A stretch of 11,131 nucleotides of DNA, taken from Burkholderiales bacterium (GTDB lineage Bacteria; Pseudomonadota; Gammaproteobacteria; Burkholderiales; Burkholderiaceae_E). The position numbers were made by a program, and so were the translations under genes. Positions 1 through 8,363 of the stretch are shown piece by piece. The first letter of the stretch is position 1; every line of letters starts with the position of its first letter. Below the pieces are notes generated by a model. The model saw nothing but the letters and a program-made list of their open reading frames with translations. It was not told where the DNA came from and did no database searches. The stretch spans positions 1 through 11,131 of the forward strand of contig JAIYAG010000408.1 in assembly GCA_027489195.1 (NCBI GenBank), given 5' to 3'.

Positions 1-357
1 CACCGTCAGCGGCACGGTGCGCAGCAGCAGCGTGGTCGTGGCGAGCGTGCCGCGGCCGGGGAAGCGGAACCGCGCCAACCCATAGGCGGCCATCGCACCC
101 AGCACCAGTGTCACCAGGGTGGATACCACGCCGACGATCAGGCTGTTCGCGAGATACCGGCCGAACCGGTCTTCGTCCAGCACCGCGCGGTAGTTCTCGA
201 GCGTCGGGAAGAAGATGAAGTTCAGCGGTTCCGCGAACACCTGGACCTGCTGGCGCAGGCTGGTCGCGAAGATCACCGCGATCGGCGCGATACAGATCGC
301 CGCGAGCAGGACGAGGACGCCGTAATGCGCCGCTGCCACGGCCGGATGCCGCTTCAC
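1..357 (-). CDS. Carbohydrate ABC transporter permease, MalG type (partial, N-terminal 119 aa)
   Basis: This is the second inner-membrane permease of the sugar-type ABC importer encoded by this operon. It would form the translocation pore with the permease encoded just upstream. The visible part is the first 119 codons; the gene leaves the window at base 1. It shows a short basic N-terminus (VKRHPAV), a first membrane helix at about residues 12-33, the loop with FAEPLNFIFFPTLENYRAVL typical of MalG-like permeases, and a second helix at about 70-95 ending in AAYGLARFRFPGRG. The EAA loop that docks the ATPase lies outside the window. The start is GTG at 357, whose GTGA overlaps the TGA of the upstream permease by 4 bp, which implies translational coupling. 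The family assignment is firm; the substrate cannot be read from this part. Confidence 0.9.
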   Translation of the reverse strand, partial: MKRHPAVAAAHYGVLVLLAAICIAPIAVIFATSLRQQVQVFAEPLNFIFFPTLENYRAVLDEDRFGRYLANSLIVGVVSTLVTLVLGAMAAYGLARFRFPGRGTLATTTLLLRTVPLTV

Positions 358-1229
358 GCGTCGTCCTTCATCGGGTTGGAGAGCATCAGCGCTGCCCACG
401 ACAGCGCGGCGACCACCAGCAGGAGCAGCACCGACATCGCGGCCGCGACCCCGAGCTGCTGCCCGACGAACGCCGTCTTGTAGATGTGCAGCGCGAGGAT
501 CTCGGTGCTGTCGCCTGGCCCTCCGAAGGTGAGCACGTAGATCACCTCCAGCACCCGGAACGCATCGATCAGCCGCATCATCAGCGTGATCGCGATGACG
601 TTCAGGATCATCGGCAGCTTCACGCGAAGCGTCTGCTGCCACCACCGCGCGCCGTCGATGCGCGCCGCTTCGAGCACCGATGCATCCAGCCCCGCGAGCG
701 CCGCGATCATCATGATGAAGACGAACGGCGTCCACTGCCAGACGTCGGCGATCACGATCGCGACGAAGGCGAGCTGCGGATCGGCGAGCCAGGTGAGCGC
801 CGGCAGCCCGAGCTTCACGAGGAGGGCGTTGACCAGTCCGAACTGCGCATCGAAGATGAACCGCCACGCCAGGCCGACCGCGATCGGCGCGATCATCATC
901 GGCAGGATGAAGATCATCCGGAACGCCGCCATGCCCCGCACGGGCCGCTCCAGCGCCAGCGCCAGCGCGATCCCGAGCAGCATCTCGGCGACCACGCACA
1001 CGGCGACGAACAGCAGCGTCGTCGCCAGCGACGACCACAGCCGCGGCGATGAGAACGCCGACACGAAATTGTCCCAGCCGACGAAGCGGGCGTTCTCCCA
1101 GGGCGTGCCCAGCGACCAGTCGTACAGGCCGAGGTGGAACGCCGAGACCACCGGGTACAGGCAGGCCGCCGCCATCACGAGGACGGCGGGACCGAGGTAG
1201 AGGAGCCGTACCCGGCGGGAGGTGCGCAC
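354..1229 (-). CDS. Carbohydrate ABC transporter permease, MalF/UgpA type
   Basis: This is the first inner-membrane permease of the ABC importer (291 aa). Six membrane helices can be placed at roughly residues 10-30, 67-93, 105-125, 153-175, 207-232 and 262-284. The cytoplasmic EAA loop that contacts the ATPase is clear at about 187-208 (EAARIDGARWW, ending in KLPMI). The length and the six-helix layout fit the short MalF-like permeases of sugar and polyol transporters. The frame is open much further upstream, but that extension lies inside the binding-protein gene. The best start is GTG at 1229, 11 bp after the binding-protein stop, giving a short basic N-terminus (RTSRRVRLL) before helix 1. 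No strong Shine-Dalgarno site is visible, so coupling to the gene upstream is likely. Its TGA overlaps the GTG of the next permease. Confidence 0.93.
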   Translation of the reverse strand: MRTSRRVRLLYLGPAVLVMAAACLYPVVSAFHLGLYDWSLGTPWENARFVGWDNFVSAFSSPRLWSSLATTLLFVAVCVVAEMLLGIALALALERPVRGMAAFRMIFILPMMIAPIAVGLAWRFIFDAQFGLVNALLVKLGLPALTWLADPQLAFVAIVIADVWQWTPFVFIMMIAALAGLDASVLEAARIDGARWWQQTLRVKLPMILNVIAITLMMRLIDAFRVLEVIYVLTFGGPGDSTEILALHIYKTAFVGQQLGVAAAMSVLLLLVVAALSWAALMLSNPMKDDA

Positions 1230-1240
1230 GGCCGGGGCGC

Positions 1241-2572
1241 TCAGACCTTGTAGCCGGCTTCCCGCATGATCGCCGTCACCTGCGGGACCATGCCGTTCAG
1301 GGCGTCCTCGGCGGTCTTCTTGCCGGTCAGCGCCTCGCTGATGCCCACGCCCAGTGCCTGGACGTTGATCTTGTCCCAGACCGGGATGATCGGCCGCCAG
1401 TCGGGGTTCGAATGCCTGAGCGCTTCCTTGAACACGATGAACTCGGGGTTCTGGCGGACGATGTCGACATGGCCCATCGTCGAGTTGCGCATCGGCGCGC
1501 CGCCCAGCCGGGTGACGGCCATGTCCTGGGCCTTGCTGGTCAGCCACTGCAGCAGCAGGAAGCTCGCCTCCGGATTGCGGGCGTTGCGCGGGATCATCAG
1601 TCCGAGCCCGCCCGACTGCGACGAACGGCGCACGCCACGCGGGTGGAGCGCCCAGCTCACCTGCTCGACCACCTTGCTGCGCGACGGATCCTTGACCACG
1701 CCCGCGAACGACGTCGAGTCGAGGTACATCGCCGCCTGGCCCTGCAGGAACGCGGTGTTCGCCTCGCCCTGGCCGAATCCGGGGATGCCCGCCGGACCGG
1801 TGGCGACCACCTCCTGCAGGAACTTCAGCGCGGCGACGCCGGCCTTGTCGTTGAAGCGCGGACGCCATGCGTCGTCGAACACGCCGCCGCCCAGCGGGTT
1901 CAGGTGCAGCAGCCACGCGTGCACGCACTGATGGCCCGCCTGGCCGCGCGAGGTCAGCGCGCCGATCCCGGACTTGTCCTTGAGCACCCGCAGCGCGCGC
2001 CCGAAGTCCTCGTAGGTCTCGGGGACCTTGAGATCGAGCTTCGCGAAGATGTCGCGCCGGTAGGCCAGCACCGAAGTCTCGGCGCCGTAGGGCAGGCCGT
2101 AGAGCTTGGCGCCCGGGCCGGCGAGATAGCCCTTGGGGCCGCCGACCATGCCGAGGTTCTCGAGGTAGATCGGGATGATGTCCTTCATGTCGTACGCGGG
2201 ATCGGCGAGCTGCGCGTCGGCGAAGAAGGGCTCGAGAGGCCGCACCAGGTTCTTGTCGACGTACTCGCCCTTCCACATCACGATGTAGCAGACCAGGTCG
2301 TAGTCGCCCTGCGGCTTGGCCATCTCGAGCAGCTGCTTCTCCTTGAGCCGCCCGATCGCCAGCCGGTCCACCTCGACGCGGATGCCGGTCTCCTTGGTGA
2401 ACTCCGGCAGCAGCTTGCTCATCGCGTCGTAGTGCGGGTGGGACGGGATGTTGATCGTCACCGTCTTGCCAGCGAACTTGGCGTAGCGGTTCTGCGCGAA
2501 CGCGCCGCTGGCGGGCAGCCCGGCACCGAATACCGTGACGCCGGCGCTGCGGATGAAGTTCCTGCGTTGCAT
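1241..2572 (-). CDS. Extracellular solute-binding protein, family 1 (sugar/polyol ABC importer)
   Basis: This is the periplasmic receptor that captures the substrate and delivers it to the two permeases (443 aa, usual for family 1 binding proteins). The N-terminus MQRRNFIRSAGVTVFG resembles a twin-arginine signal (RRxFIR) and is followed by a hydrophobic stretch and an AFA-Q cleavage site near residue 28. Mature features include TVTINIPSHPHYDAM, the stretch around LPEFTKETGIRVEVD, the hinge-region YGLPYGAETSVLAYRRDIF, and PETYEDFGRALRVLKD, all characteristic of family 1 receptors. ATG at 2572 is preceded by GAGGAGA with a good spacing, and lies 44 bp after the ATPase stop, the largest gap in the operon. 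That gap plus a strong ribosome site fits the high expression needed for a receptor. The ligand cannot be determined from sequence alone; a sugar, polyol or sugar acid is inferred from the neighbours. Confidence 0.94.
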   Translation of the reverse strand: MQRRNFIRSAGVTVFGAGLPASGAFAQNRYAKFAGKTVTINIPSHPHYDAMSKLLPEFTKETGIRVEVDRLAIGRLKEKQLLEMAKPQGDYDLVCYIVMWKGEYVDKNLVRPLEPFFADAQLADPAYDMKDIIPIYLENLGMVGGPKGYLAGPGAKLYGLPYGAETSVLAYRRDIFAKLDLKVPETYEDFGRALRVLKDKSGIGALTSRGQAGHQCVHAWLLHLNPLGGGVFDDAWRPRFNDKAGVAALKFLQEVVATGPAGIPGFGQGEANTAFLQGQAAMYLDSTSFAGVVKDPSRSKVVEQVSWALHPRGVRRSSQSGGLGLMIPRNARNPEASFLLLQWLTSKAQDMAVTRLGGAPMRNSTMGHVDIVRQNPEFIVFKEALRHSNPDWRPIIPVWDKINVQALGVGISEALTGKKTAEDALNGMVPQVTAIMREAGYKV

Positions 2573-2616
2573 GGGGTCTCCTCGTGGGTCTGTTGTCGTG
2601 GGAACGGCGGACGCGG

Positions 2617-3737
<1,121 letters not shown>

Positions 3738-3741
<4 letters not shown>

Positions 3742-4490
3742 GTCGCCTTCCCCGCGGAGACCGTACCCGGGACGGCAGGCCGGTGCACGCCCCATCCGAT
3801 CGGGCGGCGCCGGTTGCCGGGATGCGCCGGATCGGGGCCCCAGATGGCCTGGTAAGTGTCGATGCAGCGGCCGGCGCGCTGCCAGCGCCAGGCCAGCCTG
3901 CCCAGCAGCATCCACCATGCGACGAGCGCGACACCCATCCAGCGCGGCGCATCGGCGACGACCAGCCCCAGGCCGATCACACCGACCGCCCCGAACAGCG
4001 CCGCCCAGCCGAGGCCCTTGTGAACACGCTCGAACCAGATGCGCCGGCGAGTGACGTCGTAGTGGTCGCCGCGCATCCTCCGGTCGGTCGGGCCGCCCTT
4101 GGTGCCGCGCAGCAGCGCGCCGAGCACCTGGATCCAGCCCATCGCCAGCACCGTCCAGCCCGCGTTCGCATGCCATCGCGCGGCGCCCGCGGACGACCCG
4201 GACGCGTCGCGGCCCAGCACCAGCACGATGCCGACGGTCATCAGCGCCACGCCCGACCACTGCAGCGCGCGGTGCGCGAGCCACCAGCGCCGGTCGTCGA
4301 GGCGACCCGGCCAGCCCTGGTCGGGCAGCACCTTGAAGTAGCGGGCCGCGAGCGCGCCGGCCGGCATCGCCACGCCCCAGGCGAGCACCATGCAGCGTGC
4401 GTGCCACGCGGCCCAGGGCGCGATCTCGTGCACCGGGGCGCCCGACATCGGGGCGAGCAGCCAGCGCATCGCGTCGGCCAGCGCGTTCAC
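3738..4490 (-). CDS. Cytochrome b561-type (ferric-reductase-like) integral membrane protein
   Basis: This 250-aa membrane protein has about five helices, near residues 26-49, 70-92, 107-127, 156-178 and 183-203. The first four each carry a histidine at the positions expected for haem b ligands: His30 in WHARCMVLAWG, His73 in WWLAHRALQ, His107 in RWHANAGWTVLAMGWIQ and His157 in FERVHKGLGW. This is the pattern of the cytochrome b561 domain found in DOMON/ferric-reductase proteins, which passes electrons across the membrane through two b haems. No DOMON domain is attached. The start is GTG at 4490, overlapping the lactonase stop by 4 bp; its own stop overlaps the ATPase start in the same way, so it is made in step with the importer. 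The family call rests on helix and histidine pattern; the electron donor and acceptor are unknown. It could equally serve a partner encoded elsewhere. Confidence 0.8.
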
Positions 4491-5434
4491 GACGTCGCCC
4501 CCCGCGTGTTCAGCACGATCCGGTAGAGCGAGGTGCTGGCGCAGATGAAGAGCTCGTCGCCGTCGGGGCCGCCGAAGACGAGGTTGCCGACCTTCTCGGG
4601 CACCGGGATGCGGCCGACGCGCGTGCCGTCGGGATGGTAGACCTGGACCGCATCGGCGCTGCTGGCGTAGACCAGGCCGCCGACGTCGACGCGCAGCCCG
4701 TCGGCCAGGCCGGGCGTCACCACGGCGAAGACCCGGGGATTCGCGAGGTCCTGGCCGCCGATCACGTCGAACGCGACGATGTGGTGATGGCCGCCCCCGT
4801 CGGTGCGCAGCGCGGCCGACGTGTCGGTGACGTACAGGCAGCACTCGTCCGGCGAGAACGCGAGGCCGTTGGGTTCTTCGACGAGGTCGCTGACGATCCG
4901 CAGGGCGCCCGTCGCCGGGTCGAAGCGGAACACGTAGCAGTCGCCGAGCTCGCTGTCGGCCCGATGACCCTCGCGGTCGGAGACGATGCCGTAGGGCGGG
5001 TCGGTGAACCAGATGGCGCCGTCCCGCGCGACGACCACGTCGTTCGGGGAGTTCAGGCGACGGCCCTGGTAGCGATCGACGACGATCTCGTCGTCGGCCT
5101 CCGGCCGCCCGAACGCATCGAGCCGGGTGCGCACGATGGCCCGCCGACCGTGCGAGCAGTGCAGCAGCGCGCCCGTCGCCGCGGCGCCGGTCCGTTCGCG
5201 CACGTGACCGTTGACGAACTCGCAGCGCTCCCGCCAGACGCGCATGCCGTCGCGGGGGTGCCACGCGAGCATCCGGTCATTGGGAATGTCGCTCCACAGC
5301 AGCTCGCCCGACTCGCGCAGCCAGACCGGCCCTTCGCTCCAGACCGCGCCGGTGCACAGACGCTCGAGCGGGCCCGCGCCGGCCGCAACCGGGGCGAAGC
5401 GTGCATCGAGGACCTCGGGAAAGGCTGCGGGCAT
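4487..5434 (-). CDS. SMP-30/gluconolactonase/LRE family protein (sugar lactonase)
   Basis: This is a predicted six-bladed beta-propeller lactonase of 315 aa that would hydrolyse an aldonolactone (gluconolactone-like) to the aldonic acid. The metal and catalytic positions of the SMP-30 family are all visible: Glu34 in WSEGPVW, Asn131 in LNSPNDVVV, Asn189 in EEPNGLAFSPDE and Asp245 in GLADGLRVD. The blade-type repeats such as GAIWFTDPPYGI and GDCYVFRFDPATG also fit. No signal peptide is seen, so it should act in the cytoplasm. ATG at 5434 is the first start after the promoter and gives a normal N-terminus, though its Shine-Dalgarno site is poor. It is the first gene of the importer operon, directly behind the palindromic operator. 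The exact lactone substrate is not determined by these motifs. Confidence 0.9.
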   Translation of the reverse strand: MPAAFPEVLDARFAPVAAGAGPLERLCTGAVWSEGPVWLRESGELLWSDIPNDRMLAWHPRDGMRVWRERCEFVNGHVRERTGAAATGALLHCSHGRRAIVRTRLDAFGRPEADDEIVVDRYQGRRLNSPNDVVVARDGAIWFTDPPYGIVSDREGHRADSELGDCYVFRFDPATGALRIVSDLVEEPNGLAFSPDECCLYVTDTSAALRTDGGGHHHIVAFDVIGGQDLANPRVFAVVTPGLADGLRVDVGGLVYASSADAVQVYHPDGTRVGRIPVPEKVGNLVFGGPDGDELFICASTSLYRIVLNTRGATS

Positions 5435-5462
5435 GCCGGCTCGGCAAGTGGGCGTCAGCGGG

Positions 5463-5491
5463 AGTATAGGCCCGAAAAGCGTTACCGGTAA
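5463..5491 (-). promoter_or_regulatory. Sigma70-type promoter of the lactonase/b561/ABC operon
   Basis: Read on the minus strand, the -10 box is TATACT (5463-5468, five of six consensus bases). A 17-bp spacer separates it from a weak -35 box TTACCG (5486-5491). Transcription would begin near 5456, about 20 bases before the lactonase ATG. The -35 box lies inside the palindrome at 5481-5492, so a bound repressor would block polymerase. Confidence 0.6.
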
Positions 5492-5492
5492 C
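5481..5492. promoter_or_regulatory. LacI/GntR-like operator palindrome
   Basis: GTTACCGGTAAC is a perfect 12-bp palindrome with a central CpG, the usual shape of LacI-family operators. It sits between the divergent regulator gene and the operon and covers the operon's -35 box. From established knowledge, the operators of E. coli GntR, a LacI-family gluconate repressor, share the TTACC/GGTAA core. The neighbouring repressor has the same KMTVSR recognition helix. Binding by that repressor is inferred, not shown. Confidence 0.65.
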
Positions 5493-5508
5493 CATCCTGA
5501 ACGGCCGG

Positions 5509-5537
5509 GTGACCGGGTCATCCCGGCACGGCATACT
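5509..5537 (+). promoter_or_regulatory. Possible promoter of the LacI-family regulator gene
   Basis: GTGACC (5509-5514, four of six -35 bases), a 17-bp spacer and CATACT (5532-5537, four of six -10 bases) would start transcription near 5544 on the plus strand. If this promoter is used, the regulator's translation start must lie downstream of 5544, which argues against GTG 5509. The operator ends 16 bp upstream of this -35 box, so autoregulation is possible but not obvious. Moderate to weak match. Confidence 0.35.
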
Positions 5538-5703
5538 GCGGTTGCCGGTGCCTTCCTGCCCACCGCCCTGCGCACCGCCCCGCCCGCCCCCGCCGATCGC
5601 CTTGCCGCCCCGCACACGCCCCTTCGTGCCCTCGCCTTCGCCGACGACCGCGCCCGGGCCCGAGGCCGCGTTCGCGCCGTCAACGCGCCCGACGGCGCGT
5701 GCG

Positions 5704-6720
5704 GTGACGATGGCCGACGTCGCCGCGCGGCTCGGCGTGTCGAAGATGACGGTCTCGCGCGCGCTCGCGCGGGAGGAGCGCAGCCCGCGCCGCGACAGCG
5801 AGGCCTTGCGGCAGCGCGTCCTGCGCACCTGCCGCGAGATGGGCTACGTGATCGACCAGACGGCCCGCAGCTTCGCGACGCAGCGCTCCGGCATCGTCGC
5901 CGCGCTGATCCCGGTCCTCAACAACTCCAACTTCGCCGACACCGCGACCGGACTGACCGAGGCGCTCGAAGGACGCGGGCTGCAGCTCGTGCTCGGCTAC
6001 ACCAACTACGACCTCGCCACCGAAACGCGCCTGATCCGCGCGATGCTCTCGCGCCGGCCCGAGGCGATCGCGGTCACCGGCGGGCACCACACCGCGGCGG
6101 CGCGGCGTCTGCTCGAGTCCGCCGGCGTTCCGGTCGTCGAGACCTGGGACCGGATCGCCCGACCGATCGACCATGCGGTGGGGTTCTCGAACGCCCAGGC
6201 GGTCGGCGAACTGGTCCGGGCGCTCCACGCCCGTGGCTACCGGCGGCTCGCGTTCATGGGCGGCGAGCCGAAGAGCGACGCCCGCGGAGCGGATCGCCGG
6301 ATGGGCTTCCAACGCGCGATGCGCGATCTCGGGCTGGACGCCGGCCGCGCGCTCGCCGTCGGGCATGCGCCGGTGTCGATGGCAGACGGTGCCCGGGGCG
6401 TGTCGATGCTGCTGCAGCGATGGCCGGACACCGAGGCGATCGTCTGCGTGTCCGACCACGTGGCGTTCGGTGCCCTGATGGAATGCCGCCGCCGGGGGTG
6501 GGCGGTACCGGAGCGGATCGCCGTGGCGGGATTCGGCGGCTTCGAGGTCAGCGCCGCGAGCCATCCGCGAATCACCACGGTGGCGGTCGACTGCGGCGGC
6601 ATCGGGCGCGCCGCGGGCGAGCTGCTCGGACGGGCGATCGATGCGCAGCGCCGCGGCGAGCGCCTCGCGCCGGAGTCGATCGAGGTGCCCTACCGGATCG
6701 AGCTGCGCGAGAGCACCTGA
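5704..6720 (+). CDS. LacI-family transcriptional regulator, GntR (gluconate repressor)-like
   Basis: This is a DNA-binding repressor with a sugar-sensing core. From GTG 5704 the protein is 338 aa, the usual LacI-family length. The helix-turn-helix is MADVAARLGVSKMTVSRAL (residues 3-21), followed by the hinge region (REMGYVIDQTARSFATQRSG) and a periplasmic-binding-protein-like core starting IVAALIPVLNNSNFADTATG. Core motifs such as AGVPVVETWD, DHAVGFSNAQA and GYRRLAFMGG resemble E. coli GntR more than LacI or GalR. The reading frame stays open back to GTG 5509, with another GTG at 5626 and ATG at 5710. The extra 65 residues would be a low-complexity Pro/Ala/Arg tail, and no start has a convincing ribosome site. 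It is divergent from the lactonase/ABC operon, which it probably represses. The effector could be gluconate or a related sugar acid (inference). Confidence 0.9.
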   Translation: MTMADVAARLGVSKMTVSRALAREERSPRRDSEALRQRVLRTCREMGYVIDQTARSFATQRSGIVAALIPVLNNSNFADTATGLTEALEGRGLQLVLGYTNYDLATETRLIRAMLSRRPEAIAVTGGHHTAAARRLLESAGVPVVETWDRIARPIDHAVGFSNAQAVGELVRALHARGYRRLAFMGGEPKSDARGADRRMGFQRAMRDLGLDAGRALAVGHAPVSMADGARGVSMLLQRWPDTEAIVCVSDHVAFGALMECRRRGWAVPERIAVAGFGGFEVSAASHPRITTVAVDCGGIGRAAGELLGRAIDAQRRGERLAPESIEVPYRIELREST

Positions 6721-6729
6721 GCGTCGACG

Positions 6730-6743
6730 GGCCCGCGCGGGCC
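6730..6743. terminator. GC-rich palindrome between convergent genes, possible two-way terminator
   Basis: GGCCCGCGCGGGCC is a perfect 14-bp palindrome that could fold as a 5-bp stem with a GCGC loop. It lies in the 30-bp gap between the regulator stop (6720) and the stop of the convergent aldo/keto reductase (6751). There is no T-tract on either side, so intrinsic termination is uncertain. Confidence 0.3.
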
Positions 6744-6750
6744 GATCCGC

Positions 6751-7731
<981 letters not shown>

Positions 7732-7756
7732 GGGGGTCTCCGGGGACGGTATTCGT

Positions 7757-8230
7757 TCAGCCGGCATCGCGCCGGGCGGTCCAGCGCCGCATCAGCGCAT
7801 GCAGCACGATGAGGCCGGCCATGCAGCCGGTCGCCAGCAGGATCAGTCCGCGCGCGCGCTCGAACACCCGGTCGACGATCGGATCGACCGCGGCCCGCAG
7901 GCCGTCGGGCTTCGCCAGATCGCCGACGGGTCCGAGCGACGCGTCGATGCCGACGACCGCCTTGCCGATCGGGGTCAGCGTCTGCTCGATGCCGACCAGC
8001 CGGCGGTCGATCAGCTTCAGCTCGTGGGACAGATCGCCGACGCTGACGAGGGCGTCGGTGAGGGAGGGCGTGGGCCTGGCCGCGGACGCCGCGGCCTTCG
8101 GCGGATCGGATGACGACCAGGGCATCGCGGCCCCGGCGGGCGTCGGTGCCGCGACCCATGGGATCGCGAAGGCAGTCACGACCGCCAGCAGCACAGCCGC
8201 CCTCTTTCCTCGTCGAGCGCTCGCCCGCAT
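7757..8230 (-). CDS. Hypothetical exported, C-terminally membrane-anchored protein
   Basis: I do not recognise this 157-aa protein. It has a basic N-terminus and hydrophobic signal at about 11-35 (cleavage possibly after AGA), a Ser/Pro/Ala-rich linker, an amphipathic middle region (about 57-125) and a single C-terminal membrane helix at about 128-147 followed by MRRWTARRDAG. The middle holds a near repeat of 14-residue period: VGIEQTLTPIG at 79-89 and VGIDASLGPVG at 93-103. A helical, possibly self-associating periplasmic domain held to the inner membrane is the likeliest layout. ATG at 8230 has an excellent ribosome site (GGAGG then AAGGA), and codon choice is like the neighbours, so the gene is probably real. 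It is the first gene of a pair with the aldo/keto reductase 25 bp downstream. Function unknown. Confidence 0.75.
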   Translation of the reverse strand: MRASARRGKRAAVLLAVVTAFAIPWVAAPTPAGAAMPWSSSDPPKAAASAARPTPSLTDALVSVGDLSHELKLIDRRLVGIEQTLTPIGKAVVGIDASLGPVGDLAKPDGLRAAVDPIVDRVFERARGLILLATGCMAGLIVLHALMRRWTARRDAG

Positions 8231-8269
8231 GTCCTTGCCTCCGTCGTCGAGCCGCCGCGCGGCGTCTGC

Positions 8270-8298
8270 ACTCTATCGGCGCGCGTGCGTCCGGTCCA
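8270..8298 (-). promoter_or_regulatory. Possible promoter of the hypothetical protein/aldo-keto reductase pair
   Basis: On the minus strand, TGGACC (8293-8298, four of six -35 bases), a 17-bp spacer and TAGAGT (8270-8275, four of six -10 bases) would begin transcription about 30 bases before the ATG at 8230. An inverted repeat CGGTCC-ATC-GGACCG (8292-8306) covers the -35 box and could be an operator. Both are pattern matches only. Confidence 0.35.
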
Positions 8299-8306
8299 TC
8301 GGACCG
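8292..8306. repeat. Inverted repeat CGGTCC-ATC-GGACCG
   Basis: A perfect 6-bp inverted repeat with a 3-base centre lies over the -35 box proposed for the hypothetical protein gene. Its position suggests an operator, but no matching regulator is identified nearby. Confidence 0.35.
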
Positions 8307-8336
8307 ACCACTTCGGCGGGACCGGATCGGACACGT

Positions 8337-8348
8337 GCCGGTACCGGC
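8337..8348. repeat. Palindrome GCCGGTACCGGC downstream of the PEP mutase-like gene
   Basis: This perfect 12-bp palindrome lies 15 bp beyond the stop codon of the PEP mutase-like gene on the minus strand. Flanking GC-rich sequence could lengthen the fold, but no T-tract follows. It may help end transcription or be a protein site; neither is demonstrated. Confidence 0.3.
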
Positions 8349-8363
8349 GGCCCGGGCGCCGGC

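Noticed and set aside
1241..2276. Long minus-strand extension of the MalF-type permease frame, making an apparent 640-aa protein
   Set aside because: The extension is the binding-protein gene read in the wrong frame; it is Arg/Gly-rich with no motifs. The permease begins at about 1229.
8337..8348. GCCGGTACCGGC considered as a second site for the GntR-like repressor
   Set aside because: It lacks the TTACCGGTAA core (TACC/GGTA order differs) and lies downstream of a gene rather than at a promoter.
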